64,000 bases of DNA from Bacteroidota bacterium (GCA_025963715.1 JAOQAG010000007.1:91874-155873), one strand, 5' to 3'. Shown: positions 15,939-24,009, numbered from the stretch's first letter. Program-made: numbers and translations. Notes: generated by a model from the letters alone, not told the origin.

Positions 15939-16844
15939 ATGCCAAATCTGAACATCATATCCTTGTTTGATAAGAACACCGTAAAGCATTTGCGCTTGCC
16001 GTTTTCCTACCATTTAATGCCCGTGTTTTTATTTGCATGGAGCCAGGCTGTGAATGTAAATATGCAGCATACGCTCATCGCATTCCTGATCCTGCATTTG
16101 CTCATTTACCCATCCAGCAATGGTTACAACAGTTACCAGGATAAGGATGAAACCAGCATCGGCGGCTTGAAAAACCCACCGAAAGTTTCCGAAAATTTAT
16201 TTTACGCCACGTTATTGCTCGATTTTATAGGCGTATTGCTGGCATTGTTTGTTTCCGTTTATTTTTCCGTTTTCGTTTTGTTGTATGTATTGATCTCGCG
16301 TGCATACAGTTACCGTAACCTGCGGTTGAAAAAATATGCACTCATTGGGTTTTTAACCGTGTTCCTTTTCCAGGGCGCATTTACGTATTTAATGGTTTCT
16401 TCCGCGCTCAGCGATTTTAATCCCCGAAACTTTTTTACTCCCGGCAACGTAATTTGTATGAGTGTGGCAAGTTTGTTCATCGGCAGCGTTTACCCGCTTA
16501 CGCAGATCTATCAGCATGCGGCAGATAAAAAGGACGGTGTAACCACCATCAGCTACAAGCTGGGGTATGTTGGCACGTTTATTTTCTCGGCTCTTATGTT
16601 CACGCTCGCTACCGTACTGCTTTTATATTATTTTGACATGAAGCACCAGCGGATGTCGTTGGTCTTGTTCTTTACCATGATGCTGCCGGTAGTGATCCGA
16701 TTGTTCATGTGGTTTTCAAAAGTGCGGGAGAACAGCAGCAATGCTAATTTTGAAAATACCATGAGCATGAATTTACTCGCATCCACCTGCATGAATGCTT
16801 ATTTTGCAATTTTAATTTTAAATAATTCCTACTGTTGGTTTTAG
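15939..16844 (+). CDS. UbiA-superfamily prenyltransferase
   Basis: 301 residues with about eight or nine membrane helices. The two Asp-rich prenyl-diphosphate binding loops are both present: NGYNSYQDKDETSIGG (61-76, Asp68 and Asp70) and the second loop ADKKDGVTTISYKLG (Asp196, Asp199). It should attach an isoprenoid chain to an aromatic or polyketide acceptor in the inner membrane. First gene of a four-gene operon (gaps 24, 22 and 157 nt) with a type III polyketide synthase, so the acceptor is plausibly the synthase product. Chain length and acceptor cannot be read. It is distinct from MenA and UbiA of respiration by context. Start chosen at 15939 because of the promoter just upstream. Confidence 0.88.
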   Translation: MPNLNIISLFDKNTVKHLRLPFSYHLMPVFLFAWSQAVNVNMQHTLIAFLILHLLIYPSSNGYNSYQDKDETSIGGLKNPPKVSENLFYATLLLDFIGVLLALFVSVYFSVFVLLYVLISRAYSYRNLRLKKYALIGFLTVFLFQGAFTYLMVSSALSDFNPRNFFTPGNVICMSVASLFIGSVYPLTQIYQHAADKKDGVTTISYKLGYVGTFIFSALMFTLATVLLLYYFDMKHQRMSLVLFFTMMLPVVIRLFMWFSKVRENSSNANFENTMSMNLLASTCMNAYFAILILNNSYCWF

Positions 16845-16868
16845 TGATGCTGATACAATAAAAAATGA

Positions 16869-17954
16869 ATGAGTAAGATAATTTCGATAGGAACAGCAGT
16901 ACCAATCCATCGCAGCAAGCAAACCGCGATCCTGGAGTTTATGCATGCCGCGTATAACAACGATGTGGCATCGCGTAAATTAAATGCGCTGTTTCATCAC
17001 AGCGGAATAGAAGCACGTTATTCCGTGATCCCCGATTTTGATAAGAACCGCCACGAACATATTTTTTTTAATGGAACACCCAGCACAGCCAACGTGGCCA
17101 ATCGCCTGGATGTATTTAAAGAACGCGCCATTCCGTTGACAACACAAGCGATCCACGCTGCCTGCGAAAAAATAAATACCACGTTAGCAGAACTGGATGT
17201 AACACATTTGATTACCGTTACCTGCACCGGTTTATCCGCACCGGGAATTGATGCAGAGCTGATCGAACAGCTGCATTTACGTAACGATATTTACCGCACT
17301 TCCGTTAATTTTTTAGGTTGTAACGCAGCCTTTCATGCGTTGAAAATTGCCGACATGATCTGCAAAACAGATCCGGATGCACGTGTGTTGATCGTATCTG
17401 TAGAGCTTTGTACATTGCATTTTCAACCAAAAAACAATCACGATAATTTATTATCCAATACCATTTTTGGAGATGGTGCAGCAGCCGTGATCGTAACACC
17501 GGAGAGCTCCAAACAACGTGGAATTATTATGAACGGTTTTTATTCCATCTTATTAAATAAAGGAAAAAACCTGATGGGCTGGGACATTACACCTGTTAAT
17601 TTTGAAATGATCCTGGATGCGAAGATCCCTGAATTTATTGGCGAAGCGGTAGATGCAATTGTTGTGAACGCATTATCAAAATACAAAACAAATCTTTCCA
17701 GCATTAACAACTGGGCCATTCATCCGGGTGGAAAAAAAATAGTGGACACCATCAAAAAGCAGCTGGGATTAAGTGATGCCGACACTGCCGCTTCCTACAA
17801 AATTTTGAATGAATACGGGAATATGTCGTCGCCCACCATTTTATTTGTATTGAATGAATTGATGGAGCAGCAATACACAACCGGCGAAACCATTTTCTCC
17901 ATTGGTTTTGGACCGGGATTAAGCATCGAAACAGCATTGTTCAGCTATGAATAA
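16869..17954 (+). CDS. Type III polyketide synthase
   Basis: 361 residues, the usual size for chalcone/stilbene synthase-like enzymes. The thiolase-fold Cys-His-Asn triad is complete: Cys151 in VNFLGCNAAFHAL, His285 in WAIHPGGKKI and Asn318 in LNEYGNMSSPT. Other family marks are TVTCTGLSAPGIDAEL, the FGDGAAAVIV loop and the C-terminal FSIGFGPGLSIETAL. The enzyme condenses a starter acyl-CoA or acyl-ACP with malonyl-CoA without a separate ACP, yielding pyrones or resorcinols. It lies between a prenyltransferase and a methyltransferase, which suggests a prenylated and methylated product. Starter unit is unknown. The 30-residue N-terminal part lacks an insertion, so it is a plain monodomain enzyme. 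Confidence 0.94.
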   Translation: MSKIISIGTAVPIHRSKQTAILEFMHAAYNNDVASRKLNALFHHSGIEARYSVIPDFDKNRHEHIFFNGTPSTANVANRLDVFKERAIPLTTQAIHAACEKINTTLAELDVTHLITVTCTGLSAPGIDAELIEQLHLRNDIYRTSVNFLGCNAAFHALKIADMICKTDPDARVLIVSVELCTLHFQPKNNHDNLLSNTIFGDGAAAVIVTPESSKQRGIIMNGFYSILLNKGKNLMGWDITPVNFEMILDAKIPEFIGEAVDAIVVNALSKYKTNLSSINNWAIHPGGKKIVDTIKKQLGLSDADTAASYKILNEYGNMSSPTILFVLNELMEQQYTTGETIFSIGFGPGLSIETALFSYE

Positions 17955-17976
17955 CAATCCTGTAATTTAAACCGAA

Positions 17977-18705
17977 ATGTCCGCTAAATTTTCACACCGC
18001 TCCTACGAAGCCGAATTACTGGATGCTCCCGACATTCCAAAGGAATTATTATTTCAAAACCTCCGTGAATTAGATCTTGTAAATAAAACACTCGGCGGCC
18101 ACGCGATCACATTAGCAGGAATAAAAAAATTACTGACCGATAAAACAAAAACATACACCATCATTGATATTGGCTGTGGCGGCGGCGATGCGATGAAACA
18201 CATGGCGAGATGGGCGCGGAAAAATGCATACAAAATAAAACTCATCGGTGTGGACATGAACGCCGATTGCATTGCATTTATGAAAAATGCCTGCAGCGAA
18301 TTTCCGGAGATAGATGGCGTAGTGATGGATTATCGCGATTATTTAAAACAAAATACTTCCGTAGACATTGTTCATTGCTCCTTGTTTTGCCATCATTTAA
18401 AAGACAATGAGCTGTTGGAATTATTCGGTTACATGAGCCAATATGCCCGCGTTGGCTTTATCATCAATGATTTGCAGCGGCATTGGTTTGCATATTACAG
18501 CATTAAATTTCTGACGCGTTTATTGAACGGCTCCACATTGGTAAAAAATGATGCGCCGCTTTCCGTATTGCGCGGATTTAAAAAAACGGAATTATTGCAA
18601 TTAATGAAAACAGCAAACGTAAAGAATGCAAGCGTTACCTGGCGTTGGGCATTCCGTTATCTAATAGTAGCTCAACACAGAGTAACAGAGAAGAAAGGAG
18701 AGTAG
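17977..18705 (+). CDS. Class I SAM-dependent methyltransferase of the polyketide operon
   Basis: 242 residues. Motif I of the Rossmann-like SAM fold is IIDIGCGGGD at 62-71, followed by an acidic end of beta2 (LIGVDMNADCIAF) and motif IV-like DIVHCSLFCHHL. The N-terminal lid MSAKFSHRSYEAELLDAPDIP is typical of the group found beside type III polyketide synthases in Bacteroidota. It probably O- or C-methylates the synthase product. The last ten residues (QHRVTEKKGE) and the stop lie inside a repeat element (18673-18766), so the natural C-terminus may have been replaced by repeat-derived sequence; the preceding segment WRWAFRYLIVA already completes the last beta-strand. 22 nt from the synthase gene. 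Confidence 0.9.
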   Translation: MSAKFSHRSYEAELLDAPDIPKELLFQNLRELDLVNKTLGGHAITLAGIKKLLTDKTKTYTIIDIGCGGGDAMKHMARWARKNAYKIKLIGVDMNADCIAFMKNACSEFPEIDGVVMDYRDYLKQNTSVDIVHCSLFCHHLKDNELLELFGYMSQYARVGFIINDLQRHWFAYYSIKFLTRLLNGSTLVKNDAPLSVLRGFKKTELLQLMKTANVKNASVTWRWAFRYLIVAQHRVTEKKGE

Positions 18706-18860
18706 CACGGAGAAAAGAAAAAACCTCTGTGAGCCTCTGTAATCTCAGTGACCTTTGTGTTAAAATCAACACAGGGTAATAGAGAAGAAAGGAGAGTGGC
18801 ACGGAGAAAAGAAAAAACCTCTGTGAGCCTCTGAAACCTCCGTGCCCTCTGTGTTAAAAA
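18673..18860. repeat. Tandem 94-bp repeat inside the polyketide operon
   Basis: Two units, 18673-18766 and 18767-18860, about 88% identical by eye. Each begins CAACACAG and ends GTGTTAAAA, so each is itself bordered by inverted CAACACAG/CTTTGTGTT ends, with the words CCTCTGTGAGCCTCTG inside. Unit 1 overlaps the 3' end of the methyltransferase; unit 2 ends 2 nt before the ATG of the FAD gene. Confidence 0.88.
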
Positions 18861-18862
18861 GT

Positions 18863-19990
18863 ATGGAGAAATATCAGATAGCAATCATCGGCGGCGGTTT
18901 GGCCGGATTAACATTGGCGATCCAAATGGCCGATGCAGGTTATTCCTGTGTGCTGTTCGAAAAAAATAATTACCCTTTTCATAAAGTTTGCGGCGAATAC
19001 ATTTCCATGGAATCCTGGAATTTTCTGGAACGTTGCGGATTAAATTTATCAGCAATGGATTTGCCGCGCATTAACCGTTTGCAGGTTTCATCACCATCAG
19101 GTAAGCTTTTAAAACACAAACTGGATTTAGGCGGATTTGGGATCAGCAGGCATTTGCTGGATTTTAAGCTGGCCGAAATTGCCCGCAACAAAGGTGTTCG
19201 TTTGTTTGAAGGCTGCAAAGTAAACGATGTAAAATTTGAGAATGATCAATTCATAATTCAAACATCCGCCGGAAATTACACGGCAGAAATATGCGCCGGT
19301 GCCTGGGGCAAAAAAAGCAATCTCGACCCGAAATTAGCACGCAAACATACGCAGCGCAAGCACGATGAAAAAAATTATGTTGGCATTAAATACCACATCC
19401 AGCTTGATTTTCCCGAGGATCTCATAGAGCTGCACAATTTTGAAAATGGCTATTGCGGCATTTCAAAAATAGAAAACAATAAATACTGTTTGTGTTATTT
19501 ATCCGATTCGGAAAACCTTAAAAAATACAATGGCGATATTAAAAAAATGGAAGCGGGAGTATTGATGAAAAATCCGTTTTTGAAGAATTATTTTACAAAT
19601 GCTCAATTTTTATTCGGGCAGCCGGTTGTTATTTCCAATATTAAGATCGGCTATAAAGCCGCCGTTGAAAATCATGTGCTGATGCTGGGAGATGCTGCCG
19701 GAAACATTGCGCCGTTGAGCGGAAACGGAATGAGCATGGCCATGAGAAGCGCATTCGTGCTCAGTAATTTATTGAAAAATTATTTTAATACAAAAATGGA
19801 TCGCACACAACTGGAGAATAAATACGAACATTTTTGGAAATCTTCCTTTAAAAAGCGCATTGAGCTTTCGCGCTTTTTACAAAAATTATTGAAAAATAAG
19901 ACAATGACCAACCTGGCAATCTCGGTATTAAAAAACATTCCGTTTTTAAGAAATGCGGTCATAAGATCAACACATGGCAGACCGTTTTAA
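18863..19990 (+). CDS. FAD-dependent oxidoreductase (geranylgeranyl reductase-like)
   Basis: 375 residues of the glutathione-reductase/PHBH fold. The dinucleotide motif is IAIIGGGLAGLTLAIQ (residues 6-21), the acidic end of beta2 is VLFEKNNYPFHKVCGEY with the CGEY signature of geranylgeranyl-reductase-like and halogenase-like flavoproteins, and the second FAD motif is MLGDAAGNIAPLSGNG. Likely roles are hydroxylation, desaturation or reduction of the prenylated polyketide. The in-frame ATG at 18842 lies inside the repeat; 18863 (MEKYQIAIIGGG) is preferred because the Rossmann strand starts at once. Last gene of the cluster. The 157-nt gap to the methyltransferase is entirely the duplicated repeat, so co-transcription is likely but not certain. 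Confidence 0.88.
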   Translation: MEKYQIAIIGGGLAGLTLAIQMADAGYSCVLFEKNNYPFHKVCGEYISMESWNFLERCGLNLSAMDLPRINRLQVSSPSGKLLKHKLDLGGFGISRHLLDFKLAEIARNKGVRLFEGCKVNDVKFENDQFIIQTSAGNYTAEICAGAWGKKSNLDPKLARKHTQRKHDEKNYVGIKYHIQLDFPEDLIELHNFENGYCGISKIENNKYCLCYLSDSENLKKYNGDIKKMEAGVLMKNPFLKNYFTNAQFLFGQPVVISNIKIGYKAAVENHVLMLGDAAGNIAPLSGNGMSMAMRSAFVLSNLLKNYFNTKMDRTQLENKYEHFWKSSFKKRIELSRFLQKLLKNKTMTNLAISVLKNIPFLRNAVIRSTHGRPF

Positions 19991-20033
19991 ATAATAAGCA
20001 TTATTTTATTTAATAATCATTAAAAGAACTGTC

Positions 20034-20054
20034 ATCCCGGGCTTGACCCGGGAT
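20034..20054. repeat. Family B palindrome core
   Basis: ATCCCGGG (20034-20041), loop CTTGA, CCCGGGAT (20047-20054), preceded by CTGTC. It is the main feature of the 149-bp gap before the SDR gene. Confidence 0.7.
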
Positions 20055-20139
20055 CTTACAAAACGAAACAGGATCTTGTAAAAATGATCCATGTCGCCTC
20101 ACAAATTATCAATCACTATAATTTTAATATCTTTACTCC

Positions 20140-20928
20140 ATGAACTTAGACCTATCAGGAAAAACAGCGCTTGTCTGCGGAAGCACACAAGGCATTGGAA
20201 AAGCATCTGCCGCCGAGCTTGCATCGCTTGGCGCAAATGTAATATTAGTGGCACGCAATGAAGATGCATTGAAAGAAGCACTAAAAGATCTCGATATTTC
20301 CAAAGGACAAAAACATGATTTTTTAGCGGTTGATTTTCAAACGCCTACCATCCTGAAAGAAAAAGTAGAAAATTTTATCGCCACTCACGGCGCCATTCAC
20401 ATCCTGGTAAACAATACCGGCGGGCCACCCAGCGGCCTGATCCAGAATGCAAAAGTAGACGAATTTTTACAGGCATTCAACAATCATTTGGTGTGCAATC
20501 ACATTTTAGTACAGGCATTGTTGCAGGGAATGAAGGATGAAAAATACGGTCGAATTGTTAACATTATCAGTACTTCTGTGAAAATCCCATTGAAAAATTT
20601 AGGCGTTTCCAATACCATTCGTGCAGCAGTTGCCAACTGGAGCAAAACGCTGGCAAATGAAGTGGCATCCTACGGAATTACTGTAAACAATGTGCTTCCG
20701 GGCGCAACGTTAACAGGCAGATTAACCGCCATCATCGAAAATAAATCTAAAAATACCGGTGAATCACTCAACGAAATTAAAAATGAAATGGAAAGCGAAA
20801 TTCCATTGGGCCGTTTTGCCGAGCCTTCCGAAATTGCCAATGCAGTTGCGTTTTTAGCATCACCGGCAGCGTCGTATATTACAGGAATTAACGTTCCGGT
20901 AGATGGCGGAAGAACAGGGTGTTTGTAA
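20140..20928 (+). CDS. Short-chain dehydrogenase/reductase with atypical active site
   Basis: 262 residues of the classical SDR fold. The cofactor motif is LVCGSTQGIGKASA (residues about 10-23), followed by the structural NNTGGPP in place of NNAG and the C-terminal FLASPAASYITGINVPVDGGR. The Ser of the catalytic triad is in NIISTSV, but the expected YxxxK is replaced by SxxxR (LGVSNTIRAAVANW). This SN-x-x-R variant is known from an SDR subgroup usually annotated as 3-oxoacyl-ACP reductase-like. Chemistry and substrate are therefore uncertain. It is followed by a clear terminator and is separated from the polyketide operon by a family B palindrome, so it is probably not part of it. Confidence 0.85.
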   Translation: MNLDLSGKTALVCGSTQGIGKASAAELASLGANVILVARNEDALKEALKDLDISKGQKHDFLAVDFQTPTILKEKVENFIATHGAIHILVNNTGGPPSGLIQNAKVDEFLQAFNNHLVCNHILVQALLQGMKDEKYGRIVNIISTSVKIPLKNLGVSNTIRAAVANWSKTLANEVASYGITVNNVLPGATLTGRLTAIIENKSKNTGESLNEIKNEMESEIPLGRFAEPSEIANAVAFLASPAASYITGINVPVDGGRTGCL

Positions 20929-20954
20929 AAATCATTTCAAGAATTATAAAAACA

Positions 20955-20983
20955 AAAAGCAGGAATACAATGTTCCTGCTTTT
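20955..20983 (+). terminator. Intrinsic terminator of the SDR gene
   Basis: 11-bp perfect stem AAAAGCAGGAA/TTCCTGCTTTT with a 7-nt loop, followed by CTTTTTTT. Same stem sequence as the terminator at 495-532. Confidence 0.85.
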
Positions 20984-21049
20984 CTTTTTTTATGAATGTC
21001 AATGATTACAATTAGTAAAAATAATAGGATACTCATTCTGTGGACTCTT

Positions 21050-21212
21050 TCGGCCTGTTCAGTAATAGCGGGAATGAGCGACCGCAAATTAAAGCTGCGG
21101 AGTGATTAGGCGGATCCGCGAAATTAACCGCGGTTTTCCTGTAGCGTTAGCGAAAGGAAAAATTACCTTACAGGCGGAAAAGGTTTTTGTTACTTTTTGC
21201 CTTCAAAAAGTA
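21050..21212. repeat. Intergenic element family C, copy 1
   Basis: Imperfect terminal inverted repeats (CGGCCTGTTCAGTAAT near 21051, ATTACCTTACAGGCGG near 21162) enclose GAATGAGCGACCGC. The element ends in a hairpin TACTTTTT/AAAAAGTA (21191-21198, 21205-21212) preceded by AAAAGGTTTTTGT. Copy 2 is at 26075-26275. It occupies most of the 342-bp gap between the SDR gene and rnhA. Confidence 0.7.
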
Positions 21213-21270
21213 AAAGTGCAGTGTGAAATGCCGATTTAAAATATCTGTATTTTCGTACAAGGAAGTCTCA

Positions 21271-21732
21271 CTACTCAATACTGGCTACTGCTTCGTATCC
21301 ATGATCGATCTTTAAGCCGCCGCCCATCGCAGCAGCAACGGCCAATTCATCGCAACGGTTATTTTCCTTGTTGGAAGCATGGCCTTTTACCCACACAAAT
21401 TTTACAGCATGTTTGCGATACACACGTAAGAACCGTTTCCACAGATCTTCATTTTTTTTATCCTTGAAGTATTTCTTCTCCCAGCCAAACACCCATTTTT
21501 TTTCTACGGAATCCACCACGTATTTTGAATCAGAATAAATAGTAACCGCCGTTCCTTCTTTTTTTAACGCCTCCAGCGCCACGATCACACTCAGCAATTC
21601 CATGCGGTTATTGGTCGTTAAGCGAAAGCCTTCCGAAAGTTCCTTGCGCAATGCGCCTGCGAGCATTACCACACCATATCCGCCCGGGCCGGGATTTCCA
21701 CGTGAAGCGCCATCTGTAAAAACTGTGATCAT
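21271..21732 (-). CDS. rnhA: Ribonuclease HI
   Basis: 153 residues. The four catalytic carboxylates are present: Asp7 in FTDGASRGNPGPGGYG, Glu45 in NNRMELLSVIVALE, Asp68 in IYSDSKYVVDSV and Asp128 in NNRCDELA. The basic handle region VEKKWVFGWEKKYFKDKK is also there, so it is the classical E. coli-type enzyme that degrades the RNA strand of RNA-DNA hybrids. The C-terminus ends a few residues after the last helix. The ATG at 21732 has repeat words (TGTCTAC on the coding strand) immediately upstream and no recognisable promoter. Divergent from nothing nearby. Confidence 0.95.
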   Translation of the reverse strand: MITVFTDGASRGNPGPGGYGVVMLAGALRKELSEGFRLTTNNRMELLSVIVALEALKKEGTAVTIYSDSKYVVDSVEKKWVFGWEKKYFKDKKNEDLWKRFLRVYRKHAVKFVWVKGHASNKENNRCDELAVAAAMGGGLKIDHGYEAVASIE

Positions 21733-21736
21733 AAAA

Positions 21737-21780
21737 TTTAGTAGACAATTTTAAAAAGTAGACAATAAACAATTAAAAAA
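21737..21780. repeat. GTAGACA words upstream of rnhA
   Basis: TTTAGTAGACAATTTTAAAA and AAGTAGACAATAAACAATT, 5 nt from the rnhA start codon; same family as 12862-12960. Confidence 0.6.
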
Positions 21781-21813
21781 ATAAAAACAAAAGGCACAGA
21801 ACACTTATTAATT

Positions 21814-22203
21814 TTAATTACGATTATATTTTTCAGGGTTTTCCATCATGTGATTTAACAATCTCCCTACTTCAGCAGCTTTATCATTCAACGTATTTTT
21901 AGTAATTTCATTAATATAACCACACTCAAAAGCAAAATCAACCCAAACGCTTGTTTCGCTGTTTTCCATGTCAGCATCACTTGTTTTGCTTACAAAGTGT
22001 GCTTCGTATCTTCTTTTTCGATAGCCTTCCCCAATAGAAGAGCAAACCGATCGTGAAGATCTTCTGATCTGGCTTGTTAATCCATACTTTTCTTCTCCCG
22101 GAAATTGTTTTGAAAGTGTAAATATTTCCATTGATAAAGCAAACGCCTTTTTGTAAACAGTCAAATCTTTAAACTTAAAAGAAGAATTATTTTGCTCGCC
22201 CAT
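21814..22203 (-). CDS. Four-helix bundle protein (23S rRNA IVS / S23 family)
   Basis: 129 residues matching the four-helix bundle family named after proteins encoded in 23S rRNA intervening sequences. The hallmarks are FKDLTVYKKAFALSMEIFTLSKQFP near the start, EKYGLTSQIRRSSRSVCSSIGEGYRKR in helix 2 and VSKTSDADMENSETSVWVDFAFECGYI later. Members form toroidal pentamers. No activity is established, and many copies are scattered outside rRNA in Bacteroidota, often within repeat-rich spacers, as here, where GTAGACA-type repeats flank both sides. The association with a mobile or repeated locus is an inference. Start at 22203 (MGEQNNSSFKFKDL) is natural for the family. Confidence 0.88.
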   Translation of the reverse strand: MGEQNNSSFKFKDLTVYKKAFALSMEIFTLSKQFPGEEKYGLTSQIRRSSRSVCSSIGEGYRKRRYEAHFVSKTSDADMENSETSVWVDFAFECGYINEITKNTLNDKAAEVGRLLNHMMENPEKYNRN

Positions 22204-22320
22204 ATTTATCTGTCTATTCTGTTTCCTTTTATTTAAATTTTGTTTACTTTTTTCTTTTCTTGTTAACTGTCGACTATTTTTTAATTGTCTACTTTTTTCC
22301 CTTGTCTACTGTCTACTTCT
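22204..22320. repeat. TGTCTAC-word repeat mosaic
   Basis: CTGTCTATTCTG, TTAACTGTCGAC, TTAATTGTCTAC, CCTTGTCTACTGTCTACTTC: the same words as 13059-13286, running right up to the stop codon of marC at 22321. Confidence 0.65.
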
Positions 22321-22887
22321 TTATATACCAGCGTGAGTACGAAACAACTTCACCGCAATCGCCAGCAAGATCACACCAAACACTTTTCTCAAAATATTAA
22401 TTCCGCCCACACCCAAAATATGCTCCAGGCGATACGTGTTTCTCAATACCACATAAATAAAAACTAAATTGATCAGGATCGCCACAATAATGTTTTCCAT
22501 TTTGTATTCCGCACGCATCGAAAGCAACGTCGTCAGCGTTCCCGTTCCGGCGATCAGTGGAAACGCTATCGGTACAACCGAAGCTGTTGCCGCTGTTTCT
22601 TCCTTATAAAATTTAATTCCCAGGATCATTTCCAACGCTAAAAAGAAAATAATGAACGACCCCGCAATTGCAAACGAGCTTACATCGATCCCGATCAAAC
22701 TCAGGATCTGTTGCCCGATGAACATAAACACCACCATGATCACGCCCGATACCAGCGTGGCTTTTTCCGACTGGATCTTGCCATGTTTGCTTTGCAAATC
22801 CAGCAGCACCGGCAGCGATCCTACCACGTCGATCACCGCGAACAGGATCATCGTAATTGTGGCTATTTCTTTGAAATTAAATTCCAT
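22321..22887 (-). CDS. MarC-family membrane protein
   Basis: 188 residues, six hydrophobic helices, UPF0056/MarC family. Characteristic patterns are TITMILFAVIDVVGSLPVLLDL (helix 1 with the family's Asp-x-x-Gly-x-x-Pro), SFIIFFLALEMILG, and the repeat-related VVPIAFPLIAGTGTLTTLLSM. It lies in the inner membrane. Despite the name, the founding gene is not a proven multidrug pump and the transported substrate is unknown. It is on the same strand as purN with a 61-nt gap, so the two may be co-transcribed from the purN promoter. Confidence 0.88.
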   Translation of the reverse strand: MEFNFKEIATITMILFAVIDVVGSLPVLLDLQSKHGKIQSEKATLVSGVIMVVFMFIGQQILSLIGIDVSSFAIAGSFIIFFLALEMILGIKFYKEETAATASVVPIAFPLIAGTGTLTTLLSMRAEYKMENIIVAILINLVFIYVVLRNTYRLEHILGVGGINILRKVFGVILLAIAVKLFRTHAGI

Positions 22888-22948
22888 GGGTTTTAAATTT
22901 AGATGTTAAGATACAAAATTCAGGAAATTGCATGCCTTCCGGAGATGC

Positions 22949-23515
22949 TTACAAAAGCGCTTTTTCAATTGCAGCCGGAAAAAATTCGTATTCCAGCCGG
23001 TGGATCTTCTCCGCCAGCAATTCCGGCGTATCGTTTTCCGAGATCGTGCAGGAATGCTGAGAGATGATCCTGCCTTCGTCGTAATGCTCATTCACATAAT
23101 GGATGGAAATGCCGCTTTCTTTTTCCTTTGCCCCAATCACCGCCCGGTGTACATGCATCCCGTACATGCCTTTTCCGCCAAATTTCGGCAGCAGCGCCGG
23201 GTGAATGTTAATGATCTTGTCCGGGAAGGCTTTTACCAGGCTTTCCGGGATCATCCATAAAAATCCCGCGAGTACGATGAGGTCGGTCCCGGCCGATTTT
23301 AATGCAGTAATTGTTTGATCACTATCGTAAAACGAAGCACGGTCGATCAGCAGCGTAGAAATTCCGGCAGCTTTTGCCCGGTTCAGTACATTGGCTCCCG
23401 CTTTATTGGAAACTACCAGCGTTACCGCGATCTGATCCGACGTTTTAAAATAATCAATGATCCGTTGCGCATTGGTGCCTTCACCCGAAGCAAAAAGGAC
23501 GATCTTCTTTTTCAT
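22949..23515 (-). CDS. purN: Phosphoribosylglycinamide formyltransferase
   Basis: 188 residues, standard for PurN, which transfers a formyl group from 10-formyl-tetrahydrofolate to GAR in purine synthesis. The phosphate loop is FASGEGTNAQRII (residues 8-20). The catalytic Asn-His-Asp set appears as NIHPALLPKF (Asn and His), GISIHYVNEHYDEG (His and Asp). The C-terminus EYEFFPAAIEKAL is typical. A -7 promoter element lies 8 nt before the ATG, giving a very short leader. Downstream marC follows on the same strand. Confidence 0.95.
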   Translation of the reverse strand: MKKKIVLFASGEGTNAQRIIDYFKTSDQIAVTLVVSNKAGANVLNRAKAAGISTLLIDRASFYDSDQTITALKSAGTDLIVLAGFLWMIPESLVKAFPDKIINIHPALLPKFGGKGMYGMHVHRAVIGAKEKESGISIHYVNEHYDEGRIISQHSCTISENDTPELLAEKIHRLEYEFFPAAIEKALL

Positions 23516-23523
23516 TCTGGCCG

Positions 23524-23531
23524 CAAAATTA
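23524..23531 (-). promoter_or_regulatory. -7 promoter element (TAATTTTG) of purN
   Basis: Exact TAnnTTTG on the - strand, 8 nt upstream of the purN ATG; short-leader arrangement as for panD. Confidence 0.58.
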
Positions 23532-23690
23532 ATTTTAATACCCTATATATATCGTATTTTGTGGGGAATAATTGTTTTTAGGAAGCGGAAATCCGTTTTA
23601 ACGCCTTCTCAAAACGGAGTGTATCTCTCTGAATATGAAGGTGAAATGATTCTAAAACAGTTAAATTTTAGTGAATAGTTGGCATATTTT

Positions 23691-23720
23691 TTTGTAATTA
23701 TGCATATAACTATATCTTTG
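23691..23720 (+). promoter_or_regulatory. Promoter of the acpP-fabF-rnc operon
   Basis: The best promoter in the window: -33 TTTG at 23691-23694 and -7 TATCTTTG at 23713-23720 separated by 18 bp, followed by a 31-nt leader to the acpP ATG containing an A-rich stretch typical of Bacteroidota ribosome entry. Confidence 0.75.
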
Positions 23721-23751
23721 CACCCAAATTAACCCAAAAACATTTAAAAAA

Positions 23752-23988
23752 ATGTCAGACATTGCAACAAAAGTAAAAGCTATCATCGTTGATAAACTAG
23801 GTGTTGACGAAAAAGAAGTAACACCAGCAGCAAGCTTTACAAATGATCTAGGAGCAGATTCTTTAGATACTGTAGAATTGATCATGGAATTTGAAAAAGA
23901 ATTTAACATTGCTATTCCTGATGACCAGGCTGAAAAAATCGGTACAGTTGGAGAAGCTATTTCTTACATTGAAGCAAACGCAAAATAA
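23752..23988 (+). CDS. acpP: Acyl carrier protein
   Basis: 78 residues, acidic, the standard ACP. The phosphopantetheine attachment site is Ser37 in [19 protein letters not shown], and helix III carries [20 protein letters not shown]. It carries growing acyl chains for type II fatty acid synthesis and may also feed the type III polyketide synthase in this genome. First gene of the operon with fabF 21 nt downstream and rnc beyond; driven by the strong promoter at 23691. Confidence 0.97.
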   Translation: MSDIATKVKAIIVDKLGVDEKEVTPAASFTNDLGADSLDTVELIMEFEKEFNIAIPDDQAEKIGTVGEAISYIEANAK

Positions 23989-24009
23989 TTCCCTAAAAGA
24001 TTTATTTGA

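Noticed and set aside
23457..23678. 73-residue + frame upstream of acpP ending in a protein-like tail
   Set aside because: The first half is antisense to purN, and the tail is too short to call a gene remnant; acpP promoter follows at once.
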